Positions 6,245 to 12,863 of a stretch of DNA of 38,446 nt are shown here, piece after piece (positions within the stretch are counted from its first letter, which is position 1; every line of letters begins with the position of its first letter). A program made the position numbers and the translations under genes. This DNA comes from a virus. Where the stretch lies: positions 1 to 38,446 of the IMG/VR virus record IMGVR_UViG_3300028392_000012, one strand, 5' to 3'. The notes below the pieces were generated by a model. It was not told the DNA's origin. It searched no databases and saw only the letters and a list, made by a program, of their open reading frames with translations.

Positions 6245-6798
6245 TACGCCACCTCGTCTTTACGTTGCATGATGTACGCCCGCAATGTCGTGTCGTTGTG
6301 ATCTAAGTCCAGCAGGTCGCTATTTGCCCCCCAGATCGCCTTTAGTTCGTCGGGGGTAGTTGCACCAGCGACTAATTCGTACGCCACCATGAGGACGGCT
6401 GTTGCCTCGTCAGCGGAACGCTCAGGCTTTGGTGCTGCAGTTTTGGCTGGGGCTCCTCGCTGAACCTTGCTCATCTCCTCACGACTTGCACGTTTGCCCT
6501 TAGTCGCAAAACCTGCATTTGCGAGTGCCCGACCGATTGCCGAAGTCTCGCAGTTTTCTAGTGCGCTGGTTTTGTTAACCATTCCTTGACCGACTACCTC
6601 TTGCGCGTAGCCTGACGAAAATGGCAGAGTTTCGACATCGCTATTGCGGTAGAGATGCGATACAAAAATGTATTGGTTATCCTCTTTTGAGATCAGTCCA
6701 GTTTCGATTCGACCATCTGGGTATTGCGTCCAGAACTTGACGATGCGTTCCTCGACTGTTTCATAGTCGTCCAGATTAAACTTGCGTTGCTGTTCCAT
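6244..6798 (-). CDS. Single-strand annealing protein-like (ERF/Rad52-type) recombinase
   Basis: The hallmark is ENCETSAIGRALANAGFA, the pattern seen in ERF-type single-strand annealing proteins and related actinophage ssDNA-binding proteins. An alanine/proline linker (GAPAKTAAPKPER) joins a small C-terminal helical domain. It would pair complementary single strands produced by the Cas4-like nuclease during replication-linked recombination. The start at 6798 is chosen for its AGGAGC site 6 bases upstream; the frame is open further back to 6900 but crosses a hairpin. It could instead be a general ssDNA-binding protein. Confidence 0.65.
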   Translation of the reverse strand: MEQQRKFNLDDYETVEERIVKFWTQYPDGRIETGLISKEDNQYIFVSHLYRNSDVETLPFSSGYAQEVVGQGMVNKTSALENCETSAIGRALANAGFATKGKRASREEMSKVQRGAPAKTAAPKPERSADEATAVLMVAYELVAGATTPDELKAIWGANSDLLDLDHNDTTLRAYIMQRKDEVA

Positions 6799-6836
6799 TG
6801 TTGCTCCTGTATAATCGGTATTGCTGTTCATTGGCG

Positions 6837-6880
6837 AGGGGCGGGTTTTACCATGCTGGAGACCCGCTCCTATTTTTATT
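6837..6880 (+). terminator. Intrinsic-terminator-like hairpin, plus-strand orientation
   Basis: Arms 6837-6846 and 6862-6871 give a 10-bp stem. The one imperfect pair is G-U on the plus-strand transcript but A-C on the minus strand. A U-rich run (TATTTTTATTATT) follows on the plus side. It therefore best fits termination of antisense transcription, although every gene here is on the minus strand. It fills most of the roughly 100-base gap before the annealing-protein gene. Confidence 0.55.
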
Positions 6881-6899
6881 ATTGCATTAGGGACTGACA

Positions 6900-7103
6900 C
6901 TATTCCCCGATCGCTGCTTCCACAAACTTTGCTTTGTCAAATCTTGGATTGTCGGTCGCCATGTAGTCAGCAATCCGATGAGCCAAGATTGAGATGTCAG
7001 CCAAATCTGGTTCGATTAACTCAAGTTCTGCATCTGCCTTGATTTCGGCAACGCTCAGGTTAATGACCTCAGCGATCTTTACATAATCTTTTCGAGTGAG
7101 CAT
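6900..7103 (-). CDS. Hypothetical helical protein (67 aa)
   Basis: Starts MLTRKDYVKIAEVINLSV and is helical throughout, with DISILAHRIADYMATDNPRF resembling small phage proteins that bind other proteins. The ATG directly follows the upstream TAA. The DNPRFD pattern is common in actinophage small genes of unknown role. Confidence 0.65.
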   Translation of the reverse strand: MLTRKDYVKIAEVINLSVAEIKADAELELIEPDLADISILAHRIADYMATDNPRFDKAKFVEAAIGE

Positions 7104-7283
7104 TTATTTCACCCCCTGCTGTTCTGCCTGAACTCTGAACTTCCAGAGGAGAAACTTTGCATGATCTCGAATCTGCCTTGTGGCTCCTGTCGTCGACTCG
7201 AGTGCCAAAACGTCTTGCAGCGTGTACCAGTTATGCTCGCTCAGTTTTAGCGTCAGTTGATCTTTCATTCGCGGTGTGCTCAT
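7104..7283 (-). CDS. Small hypothetical protein, probably DNA-binding (59 aa)
   Basis: The start overlaps the upstream stop as TAATG at 7283-7285 and the stop abuts the next ATG. The product begins MSTPRMKDQLTLKLSEHNWY and is basic and helical, with LQDVLALESTTGATRQIRDH reading like a short helix-turn-helix. Perfect packing between neighbours supports coding. The DNA-binding role is inference. Confidence 0.6.
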   Translation of the reverse strand: MSTPRMKDQLTLKLSEHNWYTLQDVLALESTTGATRQIRDHAKFLLWKFRVQAEQQGVK

Positions 7284-7636
7284 TAGAAGTACAGAGCCTC
7301 TGCCAATTTGCTGTTTGCGATCATTAGTTCCAGACGCTCTGCAGCCTTACGACTTCCGCCGACTGACCATTCTTTAACAGCCTCTGGCTTTATGTTGTAT
7401 TCTTTCCAGTCATAGATTGAGCAGTTAATACCATCGCTAAATGTGATGATCCATTCGACCTGTATCTTGCCGTCGCTTCCGTCCGAGGTGTAGCGCATTG
7501 GTTCGCCTAGAGCAGCGATTAGTTCATTGTAGTCAGCGCGGAGACTTCCGCATTTGCCTGTGCCTACCATTAGATAGACATCCTTTGTCACTTTGGCTGT
7601 GACTGTCTGTTCGATCTTTACTTCGATTGTTTTCAT
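7283..7636 (-). CDS. Hypothetical protein, first gene of unit D (117 aa)
   Basis: Starts MKTIEVKIEQTVTAKVTKDV. Alternating strands suggest a beta-rich domain (IQVEWIITFSDGINCSIYDW), followed by a C-terminal helix (RKAAERLELMIANS). The pattern is familiar from actinophage early proteins without known function. The ATG at 7636 is fixed by the cassette leader GAAGGGAAAACC. Confidence 0.65.
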   Translation of the reverse strand: MKTIEVKIEQTVTAKVTKDVYLMVGTGKCGSLRADYNELIAALGEPMRYTSDGSDGKIQVEWIITFSDGINCSIYDWKEYNIKPEAVKEWSVGGSRKAAERLELMIANSKLAEALYF

Positions 7637-7747
7637 CTTGGGTTTTCCCTTCTTGGCTGGGCTCTCTGCCTCAGTAGTTCCAGACTGCCTTACGCTGGCT
7701 ATTACTGTCAAGCCATTTGATAACTAATTTGATAACGATTTGATAAC
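7637..7747 (-). promoter_or_regulatory. Promoter/operator/leader cassette, copy D (three perfect repeats)
   Basis: This is the best-preserved copy: three perfect GTTATCAAA sites at 7747-7739, 7736-7728 and 7724-7716, stepping by 11 and 12 bp, then TTGACA at 7711-7706, an 18-base spacer and CAGTCT at 7687-7682. A weaker leader hairpin (GGGCT/AGCCC-type) and GAAGGGAAAACC follow. The two upstream sites lie inside the last codons of the preceding gene. It should drive the recombination genes down to 3485. Confidence 0.82.
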
Positions 7748-7924
7748 AGGTTCTAATCCTTCGATAAAGGCGGCGATCCGTGTAACCGTGTCATTTTGAG
7801 CGATTGCGTAAGTGTCTCCACTCGTCGTTGCATAACAGGCTGGATGTGTACCTTTACAATCGCAGGTAAAAGCAAATGGGGTAAATCGAGCCTTGATTAA
7901 ATCTGCTATTTCTTTGTTGTTCAT
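7724..7924 (-). CDS. Hypothetical protein, last gene of unit E (66 aa)
   Basis: Starts MNNKEIADLIKARFTPFAFT. The central FTCDCKGTHPACYA could bind a metal. An AAGGAAA site lies 7 bases ahead of 7924, which favours this start over 7954. The last residues (PVIKSLSN) are encoded by two operator repeats of cassette D, so the gene end and the regulatory array share sequence. Confidence 0.6.
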   Translation of the reverse strand: MNNKEIADLIKARFTPFAFTCDCKGTHPACYATTSGDTYAIAQNDTVTRIAAFIEGLEPVIKSLSN

Positions 7925-7958
7925 CGTATTTCCTTTTCTGTTTGTTGGATCCATACCA

Positions 7959-8216
7959 TTATCTATTCGTGTCTCCCTGCAACGCTATGCGTAGCCGTTC
8001 GTGGATGTATTTAAGTTTAACGGCTCCGTCTGGAGAAATTAGCAGGTTGTCGTCAATTTCACGCAGGACATCTAACACCCGTTGCTGAGATTGCGCCATC
8101 TCCATCACCGACTTGTTTCCGTAAAGGCATTCACACATTACAAGCCCACCCGTCATAAGAATTGGCTGGCAGGGATCATGCTCTAATACATACTGATTTC
8201 GCATTAGACTAGCCAT
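7959..8216 (-). CDS. Hypothetical protein (85 aa)
   Basis: Mixed sequence with a cysteine-containing middle (GLVMCECLYGN) and a helical C-terminal half (SQQRVLDVLREIDDN, KLKYIHERLRIALQ). Overlaps the upstream gene by 8 bases; ATG at 8216 or 8204. A REIDDNLL pattern is common in small phage early proteins. No function can be assigned. Confidence 0.6.
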   Translation of the reverse strand: MASLMRNQYVLEHDPCQPILMTGGLVMCECLYGNKSVMEMAQSQQRVLDVLREIDDNLLISPDGAVKLKYIHERLRIALQGDTNR

Positions 8217-8511
8217 TGTGATCCACCAGAAGCCAAGGAATCCGACTTAAATACACGTCCAGCCCTGTTAAATAATTCACAGCGTCAGCGATCTCCTCGC
8301 GCAACTCTCCAACTATTTCTTGCGCGGTTAACTCTTCCATGCGCTGATGATCGTCTCTGTTGTAAGCCTGATCTCCAGCCAAGATCCGAGTCCTTGCAAA
8401 ATCCGTGAACTGCGACTGGCAGTCAGCGAACTCTTGAGAGGTCATTCCAAACGGCGGGTAAGTGGGTAATGAGGTTTTATGACTCATGTCGTATTCTTTC
8501 ATTTTGCTCAT
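8209..8511 (-). CDS. Phage protein with MazG-like helical motif (100 aa)
   Basis: The segment ELREEIADAVNYLTGLDVYL resembles the acidic metal-binding helices of MazG/all-alpha NTP pyrophosphohydrolases, and actinophages often carry short proteins of this kind. The full four-helix enzyme is not obvious in only 100 residues, so nucleotide hydrolysis is a weak inference. The start overlaps the upstream stop as ATGA at 8508-8511. Confidence 0.55.
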   Translation of the reverse strand: MSKMKEYDMSHKTSLPTYPPFGMTSQEFADCQSQFTDFARTRILAGDQAYNRDDHQRMEELTAQEIVGELREEIADAVNYLTGLDVYLSRIPWLLVDHNG

Positions 8512-8642
8512 TCGTCATCCTCTGTGTCTGATTCGTAGTTATCGTCTCTGAACTCTGCCAGACATTCCCAGCAGTTCATAATAGACGCTGTTCCACCATG
8601 CCTACGACAGTTGCCCGCCAGTTCTGGATCAAGATTTGTCAT
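8508..8642 (-). CDS. Zinc-finger-like microprotein (44 aa)
   Basis: Starts MTNLDPELAGNCRRHGGTAS, with cysteine and histidine followed by NCWECLAEF and an acidic tail (YESDTEDDE). The C-H/CxxC spacing fits a tiny zinc-binding fold. The start at 8642 overlaps the upstream gene by 14 bases; the frame is open to 8690. Function unknown. Confidence 0.55.
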   Translation of the reverse strand: MTNLDPELAGNCRRHGGTASIMNCWECLAEFRDDNYESDTEDDE

Positions 8643-8811
8643 TACGAAACTCCTCGATGCCCTGTAAATACGTTTCGGCAGTCGCCACAATGTTTACTAT
8701 TACTGCTTCCATGAGTCGGATGTCGTCTGACTTGGAAGCCTTTTTTGCAATCTTAGAGAGTGCCTGCAGGTACTCTCGTACCGTCGTTTTGAGCATTATT
8801 TCAGGTGTCAT
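8629..8811 (-). CDS. Small helical hypothetical protein (60 aa)
   Basis: Continuous amphipathic helices (REYLQALSKIAKKASK, LMEAVIVNIVATAETYL). The start overlaps the upstream stop (ATGA at 8808-8811). The sequence does not suggest a family or membrane span. Confidence 0.55.
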   Translation of the reverse strand: MTPEIMLKTTVREYLQALSKIAKKASKSDDIRLMEAVIVNIVATAETYLQGIEEFRNDKS

Positions 8812-9086
8812 TTTTCAATCCCGTTTTCGATGTTCATGGTGATCGGTGCAATCAGTTTAAGATAGGTTTCAGGATTCTCCTCGGCTAACTTGTCAAATAC
8901 TGGAGTCTGCTCTGTTACTGCTTTTGCAATGATTTCGATCTCCTCAGAGATTAGCGCGTTAATGACTGATTGCTGCCCCGACTTAATTGCGATTGGGTGG
9001 ACAATAGTTGTTGCCACCATCGCCCCGATTGAGATAGACAGTCCGATTATCGCCAGCAGTTGCACGATGCTTATTTGATTATTCAT
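8808..9086 (-). CDS. Single-pass membrane protein with N-terminal anchor (92 aa)
   Basis: Residues about 8-30 are hydrophobic (IVQLLAIIGLSISIGAMVAT), followed by a helical soluble domain rich in glutamate and isoleucine. The layout fits an anchored cytoplasmic or extracytoplasmic helical protein. It is coupled to the WhiB gene by an ATGA overlap. A role in superinfection exclusion or membrane remodelling is possible but not shown. Confidence 0.55.
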   Translation of the reverse strand: MNNQISIVQLLAIIGLSISIGAMVATTIVHPIAIKSGQQSVINALISEEIEIIAKAVTEQTPVFDKLAEENPETYLKLIAPITMNIENGIEK

Positions 9087-9418
9087 GCTGTTCCTTCTTG
9101 TTGTAGTAGTTCCCGATCGCGTTTGCGTTCGGCTCTTTCGTGGCTAGGGAGTAGCACCCTAATGTCGTTGTTAAGTTGCAGGGGGACGATCCCCTGCTCT
9201 TTTTGGATTTCTTTGCGCTGCATCTCTGTCAGCCCGCCCCAGAAGCCTTGTTCGTTAACGTGTAGCGCGTAATCTCGACAGGCTTTAAGAACAGGGCAGC
9301 CCATACAAATCTGGATCAAAAAATCCTCAGCCTCGTACTTTTTGGCGTACTCGACGGGGAAAAACATTTCTGTGTCAATTCCTATGCACGATGCGCCTTC
9401 GTAGTTTGGTGCTCTCAT
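9083..9418 (-). CDS. whiB: WhiB-family Fe-S transcriptional regulator (copy 2)
   Basis: Cysteines at about residues 11, 38, 41 and 47 (CMGCPVLKAC) plus GFWGG at 58-62 are the WhiB signature. The C-terminal tail is long and charged (SHERAERKRDRELLQQE), unlike the short basic tail of copy 1. It is likely an Fe-S protein acting through the host primary sigma factor. The two copies are in different transcription units and diverge strongly outside the motif, so they probably have separate targets. Confidence 0.9.
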   Translation of the reverse strand: MRAPNYEGASCIGIDTEMFFPVEYAKKYEAEDFLIQICMGCPVLKACRDYALHVNEQGFWGGLTEMQRKEIQKEQGIVPLQLNNDIRVLLPSHERAERKRDRELLQQEGTA

Positions 9419-9654
9419 GGTTGCTTAATCCTGTCATTGTAGCCGTCCATGTAGCCACGTTCGTAGCCTCGTAACTCGCTTGCGTCACAGCCTGCCTCTA
9501 GCCCTGACAGGAAACCAAGTATTCGATGATCTATGAGGGCTGAGGCAAGCGCAGCCCAGATTGGATCTCCGAGCGGTTGTTCTGGAAGCAGGTGAACAAG
9601 TGCATGACGCGATTCAGCGGCTTTAGCGATTGCGTCTTTTTTGACTGAGTTCAT
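9415..9654 (-). CDS. Hypothetical helical protein (79 aa)
   Basis: Starts MNSVKKDAIAKAAESRHALV and contains a repeated glycine/tyrosine stretch (LRGYERGYMDGYNDRI), a pattern I recall from actinophage small early proteins. It starts in a TAATG overlap at 9654 and ends in an ATGA overlap with whiB copy 2, so the two are translationally coupled. Confidence 0.65.
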   Translation of the reverse strand: MNSVKKDAIAKAAESRHALVHLLPEQPLGDPIWAALASALIDHRILGFLSGLEAGCDASELRGYERGYMDGYNDRIKQP

Positions 9655-10184
9655 TACATTCCTTCCTTTGCGTATTCGGCGACGGCTGCCTGAAATTTGA
9701 TTTGGCGGGCTTGTTGATCTAGTTCGCGGTAGCGACGTGCCTCTGTTTCTGCCCACGTCTCAGCAAAATCTATGTCGATTAAGGTTGAGACTGTTTGCGA
9801 CAGAGCATCTGACATTCGACCGCCGAGCAGATTCATGTGAGTGTGAGCAACTGCCATTGCGCGGGCGCGATGCTCGTAGGGGATGCGATTTAACTCTCTT
9901 GCGTAACGATGCGCTGCTGGAAACAGGTAGCGACCGCTTTCTGAGTCAGCCCATTTCAGCCATTCCTCTGAGTAGCGATCCTCTGGTTCACGCTTCGCGC
10001 AGTAGTGATCTTTTACACAGCCGAGGGCTGATTCACCTTTTAAGAATAGTTGGTAGGGCTGGAATCCGTCTGCCTGAATTGGGTTACAGGTGGGGCAGTA
10101 AACCTTCCACACTTTTGTCCCAGCAGTCCATCCAAATCTCCGATCGTCTAGAGAATCGGTCATTGTGATCTGTTCGATAATCAT
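9654..10184 (-). CDS. Hypothetical protein with CPTC motif (176 aa)
   Basis: The N-terminal part has WKVYCPTCNP and a later GCVKDHYCAKRE, together a possible four-ligand zinc site. The rest is helical and charged (RYRELDQQARQIKFQAAV). An AGGAG motif 8 bases before 10184 supports this start. It resembles no family I can name. Third gene of unit E. Confidence 0.6.
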   Translation of the reverse strand: MIIEQITMTDSLDDRRFGWTAGTKVWKVYCPTCNPIQADGFQPYQLFLKGESALGCVKDHYCAKREPEDRYSEEWLKWADSESGRYLFPAAHRYARELNRIPYEHRARAMAVAHTHMNLLGGRMSDALSQTVSTLIDIDFAETWAETEARRYRELDQQARQIKFQAAVAEYAKEGM

Positions 10185-10187
10185 TAG

Positions 10188-10484
10188 TTACGCTCCTATT
10201 CCGACTTCGATTGTTACTGTTTGCCCGTTGATGCACGACAGCAGTTCATCCTCTAATTCTTGATTACTGACAAAACGTCCTTCGATGCGCTGCAGGTCGA
10301 TGTTCGCGATGAACTTTCCATTTTTGTAGGCGACCGATACTCCCTCGACCTCGTATTCCGAGTTGCCTTCATCACCGATTCCACTAAGGGATAGTTCCTC
10401 GATTGACTCGGCGATCTTTTCACAGATCATTTCGTGCATTTCGTCAAGCGAGATTTCAAGATCTTTGATTTTGTTTGTAGCCAT
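10188..10484 (-). CDS. Acidic hypothetical protein (98 aa)
   Basis: Starts MATNKIKDLEISLDEMHEMI. An acidic helical N-terminal half is followed by a strand-rich region (EVEGVSVAYKNGKFIANIDL) and an end reading GQTVTIEVGIGA. No family is recognised; size and position are typical of an early phage protein. Confidence 0.6.
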   Translation of the reverse strand: MATNKIKDLEISLDEMHEMICEKIAESIEELSLSGIGDEGNSEYEVEGVSVAYKNGKFIANIDLQRIEGRFVSNQELEDELLSCINGQTVTIEVGIGA

Positions 10485-10486
10485 GA

Positions 10487-10705
10487 TTAAGCCTCGATTC
10501 CGACGAGCCCATTGCGGGACACTAGCGCGACTGAGTAACGGTAGCCGTCAGGTGCATCCACGTCGCCATTGCGATAGACTCGCAGTTCCTGTCCTTCGAT
10601 CTCCATGATTACGGAGACTGCAGCGGGGATTGCATTGAGTACCTTTAGCCCGCGTTTGCGAGCCTCACGGATGCTTGCGTCACTTGTTGTTTGGATCTTG
10701 ATCAT
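10487..10705 (-). CDS. Hypothetical protein, first gene of unit E (72 aa)
   Basis: Starts MIKIQTTSDASIREARKRGL, then a basic stretch and a small beta-sheet-like region (GQELRVYRNGDVDAPDGYRY). The ATG at 10705 follows the conserved GAAGGGAAAACCTAA leader. Function unknown. Confidence 0.6.
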   Translation of the reverse strand: MIKIQTTSDASIREARKRGLKVLNAIPAAVSVIMEIEGQELRVYRNGDVDAPDGYRYSVALVSRNGLVGIEA

Positions 10706-10816
10706 TTAGGTTTTCCCTTCATTCGCTGCGCTCTGCAGCCCTATGAGTAAAAACTTAGCCGATGCGTTAGACAATTACAAGTGGATCGGGCACTATTTTG
10801 ATAACGATTTGATAAC
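10706..10816 (-). promoter_or_regulatory. Promoter/operator/leader cassette, copy E (divergent)
   Basis: Two perfect GTTATCAAA sites at 10816-10808 and 10805-10797 and the GAAGGGAAAACC leader are kept, but the third repeat is lost and the -35 is degenerate (TTGTAA, 17-base spacer, TAAGTT as a better -10). A stronger leader hairpin (GGGCTGCAGAGCGCAGC-like) replaces the simple one. An extra GTAACAAA lies further upstream at 10828-10821, inside the end of the phosphoesterase gene. It drives the unit from 10705 to 7724. Confidence 0.72.
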
Positions 10817-10824
10817 GAGATTTG

Positions 10825-12018
10825 TTACACGATCGCGAGTTCTGACCATCCAGAATCAGACAATAAAAACGTCACCTGTCCAGCCGTACTCCCTCGACCC
10901 GACGATTCCTCGAACCAGTTGCTACCGCCATCCATTGCGGGAACCTGTAGATGCCAGCGACTTTTAGCACATTCGACCATTCTGAAATGGTGGAAGTGCC
11001 CTGTAACAAGTAGATCTGCTCCACCGACAGCGCGGTTTCCTAATGCTTGACCTTCCCACCATCGCCCAATGTCGCCTGATCGCGACTGGTGTCCATGAGC
11101 CAAACCAATAATTTTATTACCTACCTGCAGCGACACCGATAATTCCTCTTTAGGGAGCAGCCATTTTATGTGTCCAAACACGTCAGGCTTGATCGCAAGA
11201 GTCTCAGCGACTGCTTCCCAAACTGCTACATCGTCATTGTCGTTAGTCGAAGTAAAGGATTTAGATCCACGACGATTCTCGCCATGATTACCCGCAACAG
11301 CAGCAACAGTCACCGACTCAAAATGAGGAGCCCACTTCATCAGAGCGTTACGCGCCAGCCGTCGAACTATTTTATTTTGATCACGTCGATCTAACTCAAT
11401 TCCGAATGTTTGTTGTTCGTAGTGCCCTGTGCAGCCCTCACCTAAATCACCCAGCGAGCAAACCAGCAAGTGCCCAATGTCGTAGCCGCATTCTCTAAGA
11501 TAATCCGCCCGATCTAGCACAGCGTTAAAGGATGCCTCTAGGCGAGCCGTAGTGCCTTCTAAGCCGTCGCCATCATCCTTTCCGATCTGCCAATCCCCCA
11601 GAGGAACAACCATTGTGTATCGCCCGCTGTGACGATTGGTTGGACGCTTAATCCTTTTAACGGGAGCAGTCAATAACTCTAGTTCCGAAGCAGTCAGTCC
11701 AGACTTAGAACGGATCGTCGCTTTGTAAGCCCATAACTGGCGTTCATCATAGGTTTGCCAAGTGCTGAATCTGACAGGCTCAATCACCTCGTACAGATCT
11801 GGATCAAAACCCCATTCTCGAAGTTCATCGTCCCAATTAGCGACAGGGGCTGTTTTAGGTTTGGTTGTTAATTCGCCGTCCATCCCGTCAAAGATTACGC
11901 CCGCCTTCCAATGCGAGCCCTGATCTGCCTGTGGTTTTTCTTTTTTGACAGAGACGGGGATGGATCCGCCTTCTACCGTTTGTAATAACTCCTCGACACG
12001 ATCAGAAAAATTGCTCAT
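10825..12018 (-). CDS. Calcineurin-like metallophosphoesterase
   Basis: Metal-binding motifs in order: GDWQIGK (141-147), GDLGE (190-194), AGNHGE (242-247), AHGHQ (307-311) and TGHFHH (339-344), the full calcineurin-like set. The 130-residue N-terminal part is variable. Phage enzymes of this type are related to Mre11/SbcD and may trim DNA ends or cleave nucleotides; the sequence does not tell which. Length (397 aa) is normal. The start forms an ATGA overlap with the small HTH gene, and the stop lies at operator cassette E. Confidence 0.8.
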   Translation of the reverse strand: MSNFSDRVEELLQTVEGGSIPVSVKKEKPQADQGSHWKAGVIFDGMDGELTTKPKTAPVANWDDELREWGFDPDLYEVIEPVRFSTWQTYDERQLWAYKATIRSKSGLTASELELLTAPVKRIKRPTNRHSGRYTMVVPLGDWQIGKDDGDGLEGTTARLEASFNAVLDRADYLRECGYDIGHLLVCSLGDLGEGCTGHYEQQTFGIELDRRDQNKIVRRLARNALMKWAPHFESVTVAAVAGNHGENRRGSKSFTSTNDNDDVAVWEAVAETLAIKPDVFGHIKWLLPKEELSVSLQVGNKIIGLAHGHQSRSGDIGRWWEGQALGNRAVGGADLLVTGHFHHFRMVECAKSRWHLQVPAMDGGSNWFEESSGRGSTAGQVTFLLSDSGWSELAIV

Positions 12019-12206
12019 CTAGCCTCGCAAGAACAAGTCCCCGCCCTGTGGCGATAGACGATTTGATAAGAGATCTTAAATCCTGCAGCCTCAAGTTCGC
12101 GGGATACAGAAGCAGCAGGAATAGGCGCAGCGATCAGAGAGCGTAAAGCCCGAGCGTCCTGTTCCGTCATGGCTGAGTAAACTCTAGCCACTCCACAATT
12201 TGCCAT
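12015..12206 (-). CDS. Small helix-turn-helix protein (63 aa)
   Basis: Starts MANCGVARVYSAM with an AAGGT site 6 bases ahead. Residues about 24-50 read as a helix-turn-helix (IPAASVSRELEAAGFKISYQ), followed by a short tail with CSC. Such small HTH proteins commonly precede phosphoesterase genes in actinophages. A DNA-binding role is likely, but its target is unknown. Confidence 0.6.
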   Translation of the reverse strand: MANCGVARVYSAMTEQDARALRSLIAAPIPAASVSRELEAAGFKISYQIVYRHRAGTCSCEAR

Positions 12207-12241
12207 AATTGACCTTAGCAGGTTAAACCCCCCAAATAGGG

Positions 12242-12658
12242 TTATGCGGGCATAGTTTTAAGTTGCAAATTGACCGTGTTGTAATTAGAAGCCCACCCCA
12301 GATAAATCTTTCCCCAATGCTGGGCAAACCATGTTACGGGCACTTCGCCTACATAGTTGGTTACTGGAGCATCTGTCGAGATTACAATACCTTTTTTGTC
12401 TGACTGCAGAGCAACATGCCCATAGTCACCGCCAGCCCAAAAATGGGGAGCCCCGATTGGAGCCTTAGTTGGATCGGTATGACGCGCTGCTTTTGGGACG
12501 TGATTCCATGCGTCGATTGCCGAAGCAAACATTACAGGGAGTCCCCAAGAGTTTTGACAGGTTGCATGGCAACGACCCTGCACCCCGTTGTGATGGGTGT
12601 CCATCATGTGTTTCATGGTGGCAAATGCTTGTTGTCCCGTGAGCCTACTGCTGGACAT
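12242..12658 (-). CDS. Endolysin, single peptidase domain (actinophage lysin A type)
   Basis: Cys34 in HATCQNSWG, His81 in GDYGHVALQ and the end motif WGKIYLGW match the peptidase domain common in actinophage lysins (CHAP/NlpC-like cysteine peptidase). It would cut peptide bridges of host peptidoglycan. At 138 residues it has no separate cell-wall-binding domain. The start at 12658 has an AAGGT site 7 bases upstream; 12676 is an alternative. It sits directly after three membrane-associated genes, forming a lysis cassette. Confidence 0.75.
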   Translation of the reverse strand: MSSSRLTGQQAFATMKHMMDTHHNGVQGRCHATCQNSWGLPVMFASAIDAWNHVPKAARHTDPTKAPIGAPHFWAGGDYGHVALQSDKKGIVISTDAPVTNYVGEVPVTWFAQHWGKIYLGWASNYNTVNLQLKTMPA

Positions 12659-12863
12659 TTGATTTACCTTTTCCATAACGAGCGTCTTGCGGATTTAGCG
12701 CGTTAATTCCGACGTTAACAATCATGATTACAACTGCAGTCTGAGCAGGATCAAGGTTAAGGGACGCAGCATTATTAAGCACCCATGCAAGCCCCGCGCC
12801 AACTCCCACCTTAAATGCAGTCCCTAGCGGATGCTTGGCAAGCCAATTAAAAATCTGTGTCAT
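12645..12863 (-). CDS. Holin-like small membrane protein (72 aa)
   Basis: Starts MTQIFNWLAKHPLGTAFKVG. Two hydrophobic stretches are visible (GTAFKVGVGAGLAWVL and TAVVIMIVNVGINAL) separated by a polar turn, with a basic tail (DARYGKGKS). Two-span membrane topology right before the lysin fits a class II holin. The start at 12863 overlaps the 37-residue gene; the longer frame from 12947 is unlikely. Confidence 0.6.
   Translation of the reverse strand: MTQIFNWLAKHPLGTAFKVGVGAGLAWVLNNAASLNLDPAQTAVVIMIVNVGINALNPQDARYGKGKSNVQQ

Noticed and set aside
877-10816. CRISPR array formed by the GTTATCAAA repeats
   Set aside because: Repeats are 9 bases at 11-12 bp steps with no spacers of usable length, and they sit directly upstream of -35 boxes.
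12207-12241. Terminator after the lysin gene
   Set aside because: Only a 5-bp AACCC/GGGTT stem with no U-run is present; too weak to call.
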